Notes under the pieces: generated by a model
Told to the model about the DNA's origin: nothing
Databases searched by the model: none
The model's input: the letters and a program-made list of their open reading frames with translations, nothing else
Program-made: the position numbers and the translations under genes
NCBI GenBank assembly: GCA_023957385.1
Contig: JAMLGZ010000002.1
Coordinates: 558,001 to 622,000, forward strand
Length of the DNA: 64,000 nt
DNA from: Brumimicrobium sp.
Lineage (GTDB): Bacteria; Bacteroidota; Bacteroidia; Flavobacteriales_D; Crocinitomicaceae
Direction of reading: 5' to 3'
Part shown: in pieces, positions 27,501 through 36,357 of the stretch
How the letters are laid out: each line of letters begins with the position of its first letter
Position numbering within the stretch: the stretch's first letter is position 1

Positions 27501-28994
27501 ATGAATGTAAGAGCACAAATGACCATGGTCTTCCACCTCGATAAATGTATCGGATGCCATACCTGTTCTGTTGCGTGTAAAAACGTATGGACAGATAGAA
27601 GAGGAGCTGAATATATGTGGTGGAACAACGTTGAAACCAAGCCCGGGACAGGATACCCTACAAAATGGGAAGATCAAGAAATATATAAAGGTGGTTGGGA
27701 AAAGAATGGAGATACTGTTTCTTTGAAAGGAGCAGGAAAATTGAAAGGATTAAAAAATATTTTCCATAATCCACATTTACCTACATTGGAAGATTATTAC
27801 CATCCCTGGGCATACAAATACTCTGATTTGTTTACTGCACCAGAGGGAGATGATCAACCGATTGGTAGAGCAGTATCTTTAGTAACGGGTGAGCCAATTG
27901 ATATTAAATCTGGACCAAACTGGGATGATGATTTGAGTGGTACGCCTGATTATGCTAGGAAAGATGTGAATTTTAAAGACTTGGATGAGGTAGATCAGGA
28001 GGCTATGTTCCAATTGGAGCAAATGACTATGATGTACTTGCCAAGAATCTGTAACCACTGTTTGAATCCTGCGTGTGTAGCATCTTGTCCTTCTGGTGCT
28101 ATTTACAAAAGAGGGGAAGATGGTATCGTTTTGATTAATCAAGAACGTTGTAGAGCCTGGAGAATGTGTGTAACTGCTTGCCCTTATAAGAAAAGTTATT
28201 ATAACTGGCATACAGGAAAATCTGAAAAATGTATTTTATGTTATCCTCGTTTGGAAACAGGACAAGCACCAGCATGTATGCACTCTTGTGTAGGTCGTAT
28301 TAGATATTTAGGTGTTATGCTATACGATGCAGATCAAATTGAAAAAGTTGCTGCCTCTCCAGATGATAAATTAGTGGATAATCATATCGCTATGTACTTA
28401 GATCCAAACGATCCAGAAGTGATTGCAGCAGCAAGAGCAAATGGTGTTCATGATTCTACGATTGAAGCTGCTCAAAAATCTCCAATTTATAAATTTGTTG
28501 TTGAGTGGGGAATAGCACTTCCATTACATCCTGAATTTAGAACTTTACCAAATTTATTCTACGTACCGCCAATGCTTCCAGCAATGGCACAAGTAGATGA
28601 AAGTGGTTTGTATAGAACTAAAACAAACGAGTTGTTTCCAAGTATTGACCAAACAAGAATGCCATTGAAGTATTTAGCTTCTTTATTCTCTAATGGAGAT
28701 ACTAATAAAATTGCTGAAATCTATCAAAAGATGTTGAGTGTAAAAATTCACAGAAGAAATGCAACTGTAGGAGATTTATCTCCAGAACAAGTTCAAAATC
28801 TTTCTCAAAATACAATGATAGATGCTGATATGGCAAATGCAATTTATAGATTAACCTCATTAGCAACATTTGAAGAACGTTTTGTGATTCCTCCTGGACA
28901 CAGAGAAGAATCTATCGAAATGCTTGAAGCTACCGCTGATGCTAAAGGAGAAACAGGATTCGGATTTAAAATTAGACCTGCAAGAGGTGTGTAA
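27501..28994 (+). CDS. narH: Respiratory nitrate reductase beta subunit, Fe-S electron transfer
   Basis: Four cysteine groups are seen: KCIGCHTCSVACKNVW near the N-terminus, ICNHCLNPACVASCPSG, ERCRAWRMCVTACPYKK and EKCILCYPRLETGQ...CMHSC. The Trp in CRAWRMC replaces a Cys and marks the [3Fe-4S] cluster, as in other NarH. It carries electrons from the NarI haems to NarG on the cytoplasmic side. It starts 35 bases after narG. Length of 497 residues is normal. Confidence 0.97.
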   Translation: MNVRAQMTMVFHLDKCIGCHTCSVACKNVWTDRRGAEYMWWNNVETKPGTGYPTKWEDQEIYKGGWEKNGDTVSLKGAGKLKGLKNIFHNPHLPTLEDYYHPWAYKYSDLFTAPEGDDQPIGRAVSLVTGEPIDIKSGPNWDDDLSGTPDYARKDVNFKDLDEVDQEAMFQLEQMTMMYLPRICNHCLNPACVASCPSGAIYKRGEDGIVLINQERCRAWRMCVTACPYKKSYYNWHTGKSEKCILCYPRLETGQAPACMHSCVGRIRYLGVMLYDADQIEKVAASPDDKLVDNHIAMYLDPNDPEVIAAARANGVHDSTIEAAQKSPIYKFVVEWGIALPLHPEFRTLPNLFYVPPMLPAMAQVDESGLYRTKTNELFPSIDQTRMPLKYLASLFSNGDTNKIAEIYQKMLSVKIHRRNATVGDLSPEQVQNLSQNTMIDADMANAIYRLTSLATFEERFVIPPGHREESIEMLEATADAKGETGFGFKIRPARGV

Positions 28995-29004
28995 TTGATG
29001 AGTT

Positions 29005-29694
29005 ATGAGAAATAGAAGTCACTATATTTTATTAGCAAATCTTTTTAGATATCCAGATAAGGAGTATAAAAAGAATATTGAAGTCTGTAAACAAATGTTG
29101 GCAAAAGAATATCCGTTGACATTTTTAAAAGCAATGCCTTTTTTTGAATATATTGAAAAAACAGATATTGATAATATTGAAGAGATCTTTAGCATGACTT
29201 TTCATATTCAAGCAATTTGCTTTTTGGACTTGGGATATGTCTTGTTTGCCGAGGATTACAAAAGAGGTGACTTTCTAGTAAAAGTGAAAAACGAACAATT
29301 AAAAGTCAATAATGACTGTGGTGATGAATTGGCAGATAATCTTCCCAATATTTTAACCTTAATGGCTAAAATGGAAGATATGGACTTCTTAGATGAATTT
29401 GCTATTCGTATCGTCAAACCAGCTTTAGAAAAAATGTTGAGCGAATTTGATTTGGCACGAATGGCCTTGAAAAATCAGGTGCGTTTGAAAAAGCAACGCG
29501 TTCTTTTAGAGACAGATGAAAAAAATAGAAACATCTATCAATACGCACTTCAAACAATATATGATATCGTAATGGAAGACTTTAAACATGTGAAATATAA
29601 TGACCCTATTATCCAACCAACTCTTGGGAATTTTATGAAAAATTGTAATACGGGTTGCGGACCAACATCTGCTCCTCAACCGATTAAAAATTAA
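29005..29694 (+). CDS. narJ: Nitrate reductase assembly chaperone NarJ
   Basis: The 229-residue all-helical protein begins with HYILLANLFRYPDKEYKKNI and includes LADNLPNILTLMAKM, the pattern of the TorD/NarJ chaperone family. NarJ binds apo-NarG and times molybdenum cofactor insertion and attachment of NarGH to NarI; it is not part of the final complex. It starts 10 bases after narH. Sequence is divergent from proteobacterial NarJ but the order G-H-J-I is canonical. Confidence 0.9.
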   Translation: MRNRSHYILLANLFRYPDKEYKKNIEVCKQMLAKEYPLTFLKAMPFFEYIEKTDIDNIEEIFSMTFHIQAICFLDLGYVLFAEDYKRGDFLVKVKNEQLKVNNDCGDELADNLPNILTLMAKMEDMDFLDEFAIRIVKPALEKMLSEFDLARMALKNQVRLKKQRVLLETDEKNRNIYQYALQTIYDIVMEDFKHVKYNDPIIQPTLGNFMKNCNTGCGPTSAPQPIKN

Positions 29695-29698
29695 GATT

Positions 29699-31099
29699 AT
29701 GAAACGAAATCAGAAAATAAGCTTTAGTATGATAAAAAGTTTAAATAGTTTAAAAATAGCATTCTTGTTCTTGCTATTATTGATTCCATGCTTTAAATTG
29801 AATGCTCAAGCAGGAAAGGATAATTTTGATAAGTTATGTGCAACCTGCCATACAATAACAAGTAAAAATTTAGTTGGTCCAGGTTTGGCTGGAGTGGCTG
29901 ATAAACAAAGTGAGGAATGGTTAATAAAATGGATACAGAATTCTCAAGAATTTATTGCATCTGGTGATGAGGATGCGATTAAGATATCAAAGGAATATAA
30001 TGATGTTCCTATGCCTGCTTTCCCTCAGTTGAGTGAGCAAGAGATTAAAGATATCATTACATATATTGCTGAGAATGGTGTTGCGGATGCAGGAGCTTCT
30101 TCTGCCTCAGCAGGTGGTTCTGCAGGAACTAGTGGAGAAGACGGTGGAGAGTCTCTTTTTGGAGAATATGGATTCTGGTTTTTCTTAACCATTGCTGTAA
30201 TGGGGTATATACTATTTAGAATTCGTAGAAAAACGAAATTAGCACTTAACCACATGGGGTATAATGAAGAAAACCCACATAAAGTGCCAAATTATTTATT
30301 CTTATTTGTGGTATATGTTGGTATTGCAGGCTTGTTATCTTGGTTTATTGTTCGCTTGTTAGAACAAGATTACGGAATGATTAATCAGTTGTCCTTTATT
30401 GCTTTACCTTATCTGTCCTTTGGTGTATTTTTGATTGGATCCATATACAGATATAAGAATATGGGCTTTAAAGTTTCTTCACTTTCTACTGAATTTTTAG
30501 AAGGGAATAAACTATTTTGGGGATCTCAGGCTTTCCACTGGAGTATTTTGATTTTATTTTTTGGTCACCTAATTGCCTTCCTATTCCCTGCTTCTATATT
30601 AGCATGGAATGGTAGCCCGGTTAGATTATTGATCCTTGAATTTAGTGCATTTGCCTTTGGCTTGACTGCCTTATTTGGTGTTGTACTTCTCATAAAAAGA
30701 AGACTTTCGACAAAAACGTTAAAGGTTGTTGCTAACAAAATGGATATGGTGGTTTATACTGTTTTATTAACTCAAATTATATCAGGACTTGGTGTTGCTT
30801 TCTTTGTTAGATGGGGTTCTTCTTGGTTCTCTTCTGTGCTTTCCCCTTATTTGGCATCAGTCTTTTCATTCAATCCTGATATTGCAGCAGTTTCTGAAAT
30901 GCCATGGTTAATACAACTTCATATCATATCTGCCTTTGTAATTATCGGAATAATACCTTTTACACGTTTTGTTCACTTTCTTGTTGCTCCAATTGATTAC
31001 TTATGGAGAAGATACCAGTTGGTAATATGGAACTGGAATCCAAAAAGAATACGTACCTCATATAGATGGAATTTTGGTAAAAAACCAAGAAACCATTAA
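29699..31099 (+). CDS. narI: Cytochrome c-NarI fusion, nitrate reductase gamma subunit (466 aa)
   Basis: Residues 1-38 are a signal peptide; 39-125 form a class I cytochrome c with CATCH (Cys47, Cys50, His51) and a likely distal Met105. A Gly/Ser/Ala linker (about 131-151) leads to a helix at 157-174 and then the NarI membrane domain. His280 and His290 (10 apart) and His408 and His426 (18 apart) match the spacing of the four haem b ligands of E. coli NarI (56/66 and 187/205). Standard NarI is about 225 residues and has no cytochrome c. The fusion suggests that electrons can enter from a periplasmic c-type donor or from quinol. It starts 4 bases after narJ. Confidence 0.9.
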   Translation: MKRNQKISFSMIKSLNSLKIAFLFLLLLIPCFKLNAQAGKDNFDKLCATCHTITSKNLVGPGLAGVADKQSEEWLIKWIQNSQEFIASGDEDAIKISKEYNDVPMPAFPQLSEQEIKDIITYIAENGVADAGASSASAGGSAGTSGEDGGESLFGEYGFWFFLTIAVMGYILFRIRRKTKLALNHMGYNEENPHKVPNYLFLFVVYVGIAGLLSWFIVRLLEQDYGMINQLSFIALPYLSFGVFLIGSIYRYKNMGFKVSSLSTEFLEGNKLFWGSQAFHWSILILFFGHLIAFLFPASILAWNGSPVRLLILEFSAFAFGLTALFGVVLLIKRRLSTKTLKVVANKMDMVVYTVLLTQIISGLGVAFFVRWGSSWFSSVLSPYLASVFSFNPDIAAVSEMPWLIQLHIISAFVIIGIIPFTRFVHFLVAPIDYLWRRYQLVIWNWNPKRIRTSYRWNFGKKPRNH

Positions 31100-31121
31100 T
31101 GTTACGTAGTTTTGTCTCAAA

Positions 31122-31163
31122 AGAAAGACTGTCTATTACGTTAGGCAGTCTTTCTTGTTTTTT
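31122..31163 (+). terminator. Rho-independent terminator of the nar operon
   Basis: A stem AGAAAGACTGTCTA / TTAGGCAGTCTTTCT with a 5-base loop and one G-T pair is followed by TTGTTTTTT, 22 bases after the narI stop. Confidence 0.85.
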
Positions 31164-31224
31164 GGGAGTTAGATTTTGTGTTGGATACTTTCCTCTTAAG
31201 CCCAATCTATTAAGTATTTGTTTT

Positions 31225-31311
31225 GTCAGCCCTCGATACAATTTTTCGTAAAAAAATTGTATCGAGGGCTGACACCATAATCTGTATCTTATTCTAAATG
31301 CGTAACGAATT
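31225..31311. repeat. Perfect hairpin with REP-like flank
   Basis: Positions 31225-31246 and 31252-31273 are perfect 22-base inverted repeats (GTCAGCCCTCGATACAATTTTT and its reverse complement) around a 5-base loop. The flank CTGTATCTTATTCTAAATGC to about 31311 recurs at 35411-35443. The stretch 31164-31426 contains no gene. Confidence 0.75.
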
Positions 31312-31426
31312 TTAAAAGTGAAATTTTAACAAAATTATCAATTCATAATTTTGAGAAACGTTAAACCAAGGCGTTTGATAGTTATAGAATGATATCGGCT
31401 AGTGTTTATTTGATGTTATAGGTTGT

Positions 31427-32920
31427 TTAATTTTTAATAATCTTTTTCGACTTGAAATACTCATTATCTACGTAAAATATGCAATGATAAACTCCTGAAT
31501 TCCATGTTGAAGAGTTTATTTTGAGTACCTCTTTGTCTATATACTCATTTCTCGAAACGAGTTTTCCCATCATATCATACACTTCCAATCTTATTACTGA
31601 ATGCTCAGGAATTGTGGGAATTTGCACAATAAAATTATCCGAACTTGGGTTAGGGAAAATAGTAATGTCATCAAAACTAGGAGACCTACAGCTTTCATAG
31701 TTCCACTCTGTATTACCTTCACAATCTGTTTTTACAAGTATGCTATAATATCGATTATTACTAACTTCATAAAGTAAATCCCTTCCGCCTATCAATACCC
31801 CTCCATCAGAAGTAAGAAGTGAATGAATATATAATTCAGTAATGTCTTTTTCTCCGTAGTGATTTTCCCATAAAAATTCTTTTTCAGGATTAAGTTTAGC
31901 TGCATATAACTGCGAATAATAAGGAGGAGATACTTCCTGTCTTCCTATTATGTAAATATTATTATCATTATCTGAAAAAATATCACTTGGACCGATGCCT
32001 TCTGCCTTTTCGGGATATTTTTTATAAAAAATTTCATTTCCATTTTCATCAAATTCAACAACTACAATATTTTGTGTGTATGTACTGTCTGTGATATTAT
32101 CAATTACAAAATGAGCGATTACATTTTTCTTTTTAAAAGGTGTAGCGTCAGCAAACCATAATAATGAATCTGATCCTGTTGATGATGACTGATAATTCCT
32201 CATATTCTTTCTCCAAATCTCATTTCCATTCAAATCTGTTCTTATAATAAAATGATTAGTTTGCCATAAAGGAACATCCAAACTATTCATCTTTAGTAAA
32301 AATCCATCATCCATAGGTTCAATTTTAGTCATTCGGTCAGAGAAGTGAGAAGTATTTAAGTCAGCACTGTATATTTTCTTCCATAAAACATTTGCTTGAA
32401 AGTCTAATTGAATTAGTTCTGCAACTGTACTCATACTAGTTGAATCAAATCCTGAAGTTGCTATTAATAATCCCTCAGAATTTAGTTTTATATCTCCGAT
32501 TAGATTGTCATTTGCCAATACCTTATCATTTCCAAACATGTAATCTCCAATTATATCCCCATTATTAGAATCGACCTTTAATATTAGGTTGTGTTGGTTT
32601 CCTTCAATTCGCCTAAGACCTCCAACATAGAAATACCCATCATGATAAACTACAGCTCTATAGTTTTCATACTTATCAGGCTCAGGAGCATTCACAATTT
32701 TATCCCAAATTACATTTCCTTGTTTATCGATCTTCATTAAGAAGCCATTAGATTCACCTCCTTGCACAGCGTTTTGACCTACAATTAAAAATCCATTTTT
32801 AGACTCTGCTACTGAAAAAGATTGATTACTGTAAGGTTGAATATGTTTATAGTAAAATGCACCTTGGGCAATAATTTGCCCAAAGCACATTAAATAGACT
32901 ATGATTATAAATAAACGCAT
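31427..32920 (-). CDS. T9SS sorting-domain protein with beta-propeller-like repeats (497 aa)
   Basis: A signal peptide (1-18, ending IIAQG) is followed by repeated units with the pattern GFL(M/L)KID.QGN..W.K.., typical of Bacteroidota delta-60-like/beta-propeller proteins of uncharacterised function. The C-terminal 75 residues (ITIFPNPSSDNFIVQI ... KSKKIIKN) form a T9SS type A sorting domain, so the protein is exported to the cell surface. It lies 2 bases after the subtilase gene and is probably co-transcribed with it. The pair interrupts the nitrate/molybdenum gene cluster. Confidence 0.8.
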   Translation of the reverse strand: MRLFIIIVYLMCFGQIIAQGAFYYKHIQPYSNQSFSVAESKNGFLIVGQNAVQGGESNGFLMKIDKQGNVIWDKIVNAPEPDKYENYRAVVYHDGYFYVGGLRRIEGNQHNLILKVDSNNGDIIGDYMFGNDKVLANDNLIGDIKLNSEGLLIATSGFDSTSMSTVAELIQLDFQANVLWKKIYSADLNTSHFSDRMTKIEPMDDGFLLKMNSLDVPLWQTNHFIIRTDLNGNEIWRKNMRNYQSSSTGSDSLLWFADATPFKKKNVIAHFVIDNITDSTYTQNIVVVEFDENGNEIFYKKYPEKAEGIGPSDIFSDNDNNIYIIGRQEVSPPYYSQLYAAKLNPEKEFLWENHYGEKDITELYIHSLLTSDGGVLIGGRDLLYEVSNNRYYSILVKTDCEGNTEWNYESCRSPSFDDITIFPNPSSDNFIVQIPTIPEHSVIRLEVYDMMGKLVSRNEYIDKEVLKINSSTWNSGVYHCIFYVDNEYFKSKKIIKN

Positions 32921-32922
32921 GT

Positions 32923-34884
32923 TTATTTCATCAGTTTTGTTGAAAGTATGGTTCTTTCTGAATTATAAATTTTAAGAATATATATTCCTCTATGATATGA
33001 AGATAAATCGATTGGGATTTCAAAATTTCCAGGTGCTGCATTTCCATTTAATAATAATCTACCAGACATATCATATAATTCATAAGGTTGAATCTTTCCA
33101 CTTTCGGGGATAAAAACTAAATATTGATACTCCCCCATGTTCATAACCGTAAGTTCAATTGATTTTTCTTCTTCTGCAATATTCGATGTTTGATTAATAG
33201 AGTTAATGCAACTTACCCTTCCATAAAACATTTCATTATTGTAACCGGGTGCATTTCCAAACATATTATAGTCATAAGTATCGGAATTTACTTTTTCAGC
33301 ACCATCTCTGATTAAATCTCTTACATCACTCCAAGTAAGTGAAGGATTCTTTTCTAAAATCATTGCTGCTATAGAAGCAACAATGGGAGAAGAAAATGAA
33401 GAACCTAGAGTAACAGTATGACTCCCTTGCCCTAATAGACTTAAAATGGTGGTCATTAATAATTCTCCTGGTGCCACAACATCATAGTTATATTCAGGAG
33501 GACCATACGTTGAGCCTTGCCCTGAGGTTACTGACCAACCACCACCAGGAGCATTGGAAGAACAACGATAATCATTAGGATTCGACCAGCCAACCCCAAT
33601 TACATTTGGCATATTGGCGGGAAAATGACTCCCTTCTACATCATCATTACCAACGGCTGCAACACAAACTATACCTAACGCAATATTAGGATTATTTGGA
33701 TCGGGTCTTCCAGTTGCAATGGCATTGTTAATTTGAATATCTATTGATCCAAAAGCAGCGTTAGTTTTAAAGCTCATATTGATAATATCCACCCCTTCAA
33801 AAACAGCAGCTTGTATAGATTTAACTATTTGAGTATTCATAGTGGGTATATCGGTAAACTCATTAATATATGGAATAACTTCAGTGTTGTATGCGGCTCC
33901 TACAGCCCATCTTTGACCTAGAGTGGTATTGTTAGGAGTTGCTGCAACAATACCCGTTACTTGCATTGCATGCCCATTATATTGAAGTTGGAAGTCTGAT
34001 GTTTCATATTGCTCTGACATTGCATTAAATGCTTTAGGAATATTGGAACCTTCAAAATCATTGTGAGAAAACTCAATACCACCAAAATCAATGATACCCA
34101 TTTTAATTCCTTTGCCAGTATATCCCGCTCCCCAACATTCACAAAGGTCTGCATCCGCATCATTTTTTCCTGATGGTCCATTCCAGATTACATCTCCAGT
34201 GTTTCTAATGTGCCATGTCCCTCGAATATTACCTGGAGTTAGAGCCATTTCTGTTGTTGGCTGGCAGATAAGTGGCTCTACTGAAAATGCATTAGGTTCA
34301 GCTAACTTTACCAAATCTATTTCATTTTCATTAATTTTAGCAGATATATTAATCGTTGCCATAGAGTCGATCTCTGTGGATTCTTTCAACTGGAAAATAT
34401 AAGACCAACTAACTTCTTCTGGAAGTCCTTCAATGGGTTCATACACAAGTTTTAAGTTGTATTTGTTGGCAAGATTATTAACCTTAATGCTGGATAAATT
34501 TGGGTCTTTAAACGTAACTAGGATCAAATCATCAGTTGGGTAATATTTGTTTTCTGAGTAATGGGCATCCTTAGTTTTGCTAATACTCCAAGCATAAGAT
34601 TTAAAGTTCTCTAGAGATTTTAAAGAATTTATAAATTCTTCACGCTGTTCTTTTGTAGATGTATTGGAAAAATAAACAAAATTAAAAATTGAAAAAGAAT
34701 TTGAGTAAGTTGATGTAGAATCTATGTAACCTGGTAAATCATAGTTGTAAATAGAATTATCGGTGAAGTTGAAACTAAACACATCTTTTTGAACATAGTA
34801 CCAATCTTTCTGATGTTCCTTATTATATAGATAAACACTATCTGGCATGTTAATTTGACCTATCGTTGTGTTACAACAAAGCAT
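32923..34884 (-). CDS. T9SS-exported S8 subtilisin-like peptidase, damaged signal peptide (653 aa)
   Basis: Subtilase blocks are present: Asp in MGIIDFGGIEFSHNDF, His in NGHAMQVTGIVAA and Ser in GSSFSSPIVASIAAMI; the C-terminus is a T9SS sorting domain. The Asp and His blocks deviate from the usual D[ST]G and HGTHVAG. The ATG at 34884 gives MLCCNTTIGQINM without a real signal peptide. In the same frame, an ATG at 34917 would encode MKKVIYIC-stop-TTMLCC, so a TAA at 34893-34891 cuts what looks like the true signal peptide. Either the protein is not exported, or the base is an error. Confidence 0.82.
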   Translation of the reverse strand: MLCCNTTIGQINMPDSVYLYNKEHQKDWYYVQKDVFSFNFTDNSIYNYDLPGYIDSTSTYSNSFSIFNFVYFSNTSTKEQREEFINSLKSLENFKSYAWSISKTKDAHYSENKYYPTDDLILVTFKDPNLSSIKVNNLANKYNLKLVYEPIEGLPEEVSWSYIFQLKESTEIDSMATINISAKINENEIDLVKLAEPNAFSVEPLICQPTTEMALTPGNIRGTWHIRNTGDVIWNGPSGKNDADADLCECWGAGYTGKGIKMGIIDFGGIEFSHNDFEGSNIPKAFNAMSEQYETSDFQLQYNGHAMQVTGIVAATPNNTTLGQRWAVGAAYNTEVIPYINEFTDIPTMNTQIVKSIQAAVFEGVDIINMSFKTNAAFGSIDIQINNAIATGRPDPNNPNIALGIVCVAAVGNDDVEGSHFPANMPNVIGVGWSNPNDYRCSSNAPGGGWSVTSGQGSTYGPPEYNYDVVAPGELLMTTILSLLGQGSHTVTLGSSFSSPIVASIAAMILEKNPSLTWSDVRDLIRDGAEKVNSDTYDYNMFGNAPGYNNEMFYGRVSCINSINQTSNIAEEEKSIELTVMNMGEYQYLVFIPESGKIQPYELYDMSGRLLLNGNAAPGNFEIPIDLSSYHRGIYILKIYNSERTILSTKLMK

Positions 34885-35099
34885 TGTAGTTTAACAAATG
34901 TAAATTACTTTTTTCATTTTACTTAATTTTTAATTAATAATTTGCTTTATCATTAAAACGTTAGTCTTAAGAAGGCTATTCTCAATTTTTCTTTATATCA
35001 AATGATCAGAACTTTAAATTTTTACTTAACCTATGTTGCTATTCTTTATCACTTTTATATAAAATTGTAATCACTCGTAACCAGTGTATTAAATCAGTG

Positions 35100-35210
35100 T
35101 TTTTCTCGATAAATAATCTAAAATCAACCAAAAAAGTCGTTGCAACGCTTTTTTAGTAAATGAAAATTATAAGTATTTTTTTATTTTGCCAAATAAAAAT
35201 TGTTAAAAAA
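35100..35210 (-). repeat. Dispersed ~110-bp intergenic repeat, copy 2
   Basis: This is the inverted copy of 5180-5288, including CGTTGCAACG and CGATAAATAA. Relative to the subtilase gene it has the same orientation as copy 1 has relative to the GH16 gene, about 215 bases before the start. Confidence 0.6.
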
Positions 35211-35301
35211 TCCGTTGTGCAATTATAAAAACTGATAAAACCATTCATTTCTACTGTATATGGATTGTGTTTTTTTGTAAGAAATATGAATTATTAAAAA
35301 A

Positions 35302-35443
35302 TAGACCCCGAGTAACCAAGGCTCTTGGGGTGACAACTGTGGAGGAAGATTATCGGTCGACAAAGCCGACCGCCTTATCCTCCTTTGTTTTGTCAGTCCT
35401 CGATACAATTTTCTGTATCTTATTCTAAATGCGTAACGAATTA
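35302..35443. repeat. Hairpins and half REP-like element in a 660-base gene-free stretch
   Basis: The gap 34918-35574 carries a CCCCGAG...CTCTTGGGG hairpin (about 35306-35331), a CGGTCGacaaagcCGACCG hairpin (about 35353-35371) bracketed by GAGGA/TCCTC, and at 35390-35443 the left arm and right flank of the 31225-31311 element with the second hairpin arm missing. No gene is seen in this stretch. Confidence 0.55.
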
Positions 35444-35505
35444 TTATTTTCTTTTAATTAATGAATTAAAAAAGTTTGAAAAAAATAGTTTTAAATTAAT
35501 TTGTA

Positions 35506-35517
35506 TGATTCAAATCA
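35506..35517 (+). promoter_or_regulatory. Fnr-type site upstream of the TonB/molybdopterin chimera
   Basis: TGAT-TCAA-ATCA is a perfect palindrome centred 63.5 bases before the ATG at 35575; a TTTCTTTG box lies at the expected distance downstream. Confidence 0.7.
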
Positions 35518-35574
35518 TGGTTATGTGGTTTTGATTATAGTTTCTTTGCGCTATATCTTGTAAAACATAACGTA

Positions 35575-36285
35575 ATGAAAATACAAATTTTAAAATTTAA
35601 AATAGGGCTATCCTTACTACTTTCTTCTTTTCTTTTAAACGCTCAAGAAAGTGATACTTCACTCACAAAGATAATGAATCTTGGAGAAGTCGAGATTGTT
35701 ACCTTTAAAAAATTTGATGACCCAAATAAGCTAGATTCAAAAGAAATTCAAGCTTTCAATAAAGTGAATGTAGCTGATGCCTTGAATATGGTTTCGGGTG
35801 TGCATATTACACGGTCAGGAGCTAGAAATGATTCTTTAGTATCTCTACGTGGTTTTGGGTCTCGTCAAATTCCAATTTATATAGATGGAATTCCTGTATA
35901 TATTCCGTATGATGGACTTGTTGATTTAGCAAGATTTACCACAGCTGACATTGAAAGAATAGATGTGTCTAAAGGGTTTTCCTCTATTATTTATGGACCT
36001 AATTCTTTGGGTGGAGCTATTAATTTGGTTAGCTCGAAACCGAGAGAGAAATTTGAATTCAATGGCTCTTTGGGTATGATTAATAACAATGGATATAAAG
36101 CAACTTTCTCATGGGCAGAAATTTACAATAACGAAGTGGGGAATGGTGTGTATGTTCTATTTGAAGAGAATGGGTTGTCGATTAAAGAAAAGGGCGACAT
36201 GATTCTAATCTCAAAAAGTGATATAAAAACAGGACCTCGTCATGTTTTTTGGTTGAGTAGTATTGAAGTGAATAAAGTAGAATAA
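35575..36285 (+). CDS. Chimera: TonB-receptor plug joined to a molybdopterin-binding C-terminus (236 aa)
   Basis: Residues 1-168 are a signal peptide and TonB-dependent receptor plug (VADALNMVSGVHITRSG, LRGFGSRQIPIYIDGIPVYI, SIIYGPNSLGGAINLVS). The barrel of about 500 residues is missing. From about residue 172 the chain reads GYKATFSWAEIYNNEVGNGV ... LISKSDIKTGPRHVFWL, which resembles the C-terminus of small sulfite-oxidase-type molybdopterin-binding proteins. The junction at about 36085 suggests that a deletion fused the start of a receptor gene to the end of the next gene. With an Fnr-type site before it and the MOT1 permease behind it, the lost genes probably served molybdenum uptake or use. 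The product is probably not functional. Confidence 0.65.
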   Translation: MKIQILKFKIGLSLLLSSFLLNAQESDTSLTKIMNLGEVEIVTFKKFDDPNKLDSKEIQAFNKVNVADALNMVSGVHITRSGARNDSLVSLRGFGSRQIPIYIDGIPVYIPYDGLVDLARFTTADIERIDVSKGFSSIIYGPNSLGGAINLVSSKPREKFEFNGSLGMINNNGYKATFSWAEIYNNEVGNGVYVLFEENGLSIKEKGDMILISKSDIKTGPRHVFWLSSIEVNKVE

Positions 36286-36290
36286 ATGTA

Positions 36291-36302
36291 TGACGTAAAT
36301 CA
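36291..36302 (+). promoter_or_regulatory. Fnr-type site upstream of MOT1 permease
   Basis: TGAC-GTAA-ATCA has one mismatch and is centred 61.5 bases before the ATG at 36358. Confidence 0.6.
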
Positions 36303-36357
36303 TATTATTGAAAAATAAATATGACTTATTTTACGCTATAGTTAAGAAGTTATAACG

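Noticed and set aside
32923..34884. Start at 34917 for the subtilase by stop-codon readthrough
   Set aside because: Attractive because it restores a signal peptide, but there is no evidence for readthrough; kept as a finding, not as the annotated start.
35302..35371. Small RNA or riboswitch in the hairpin-rich gap
   Set aside because: The hairpins have no recognisable riboswitch core and adjoin a REP-like repeat; no promoter-terminator pair could be defined.
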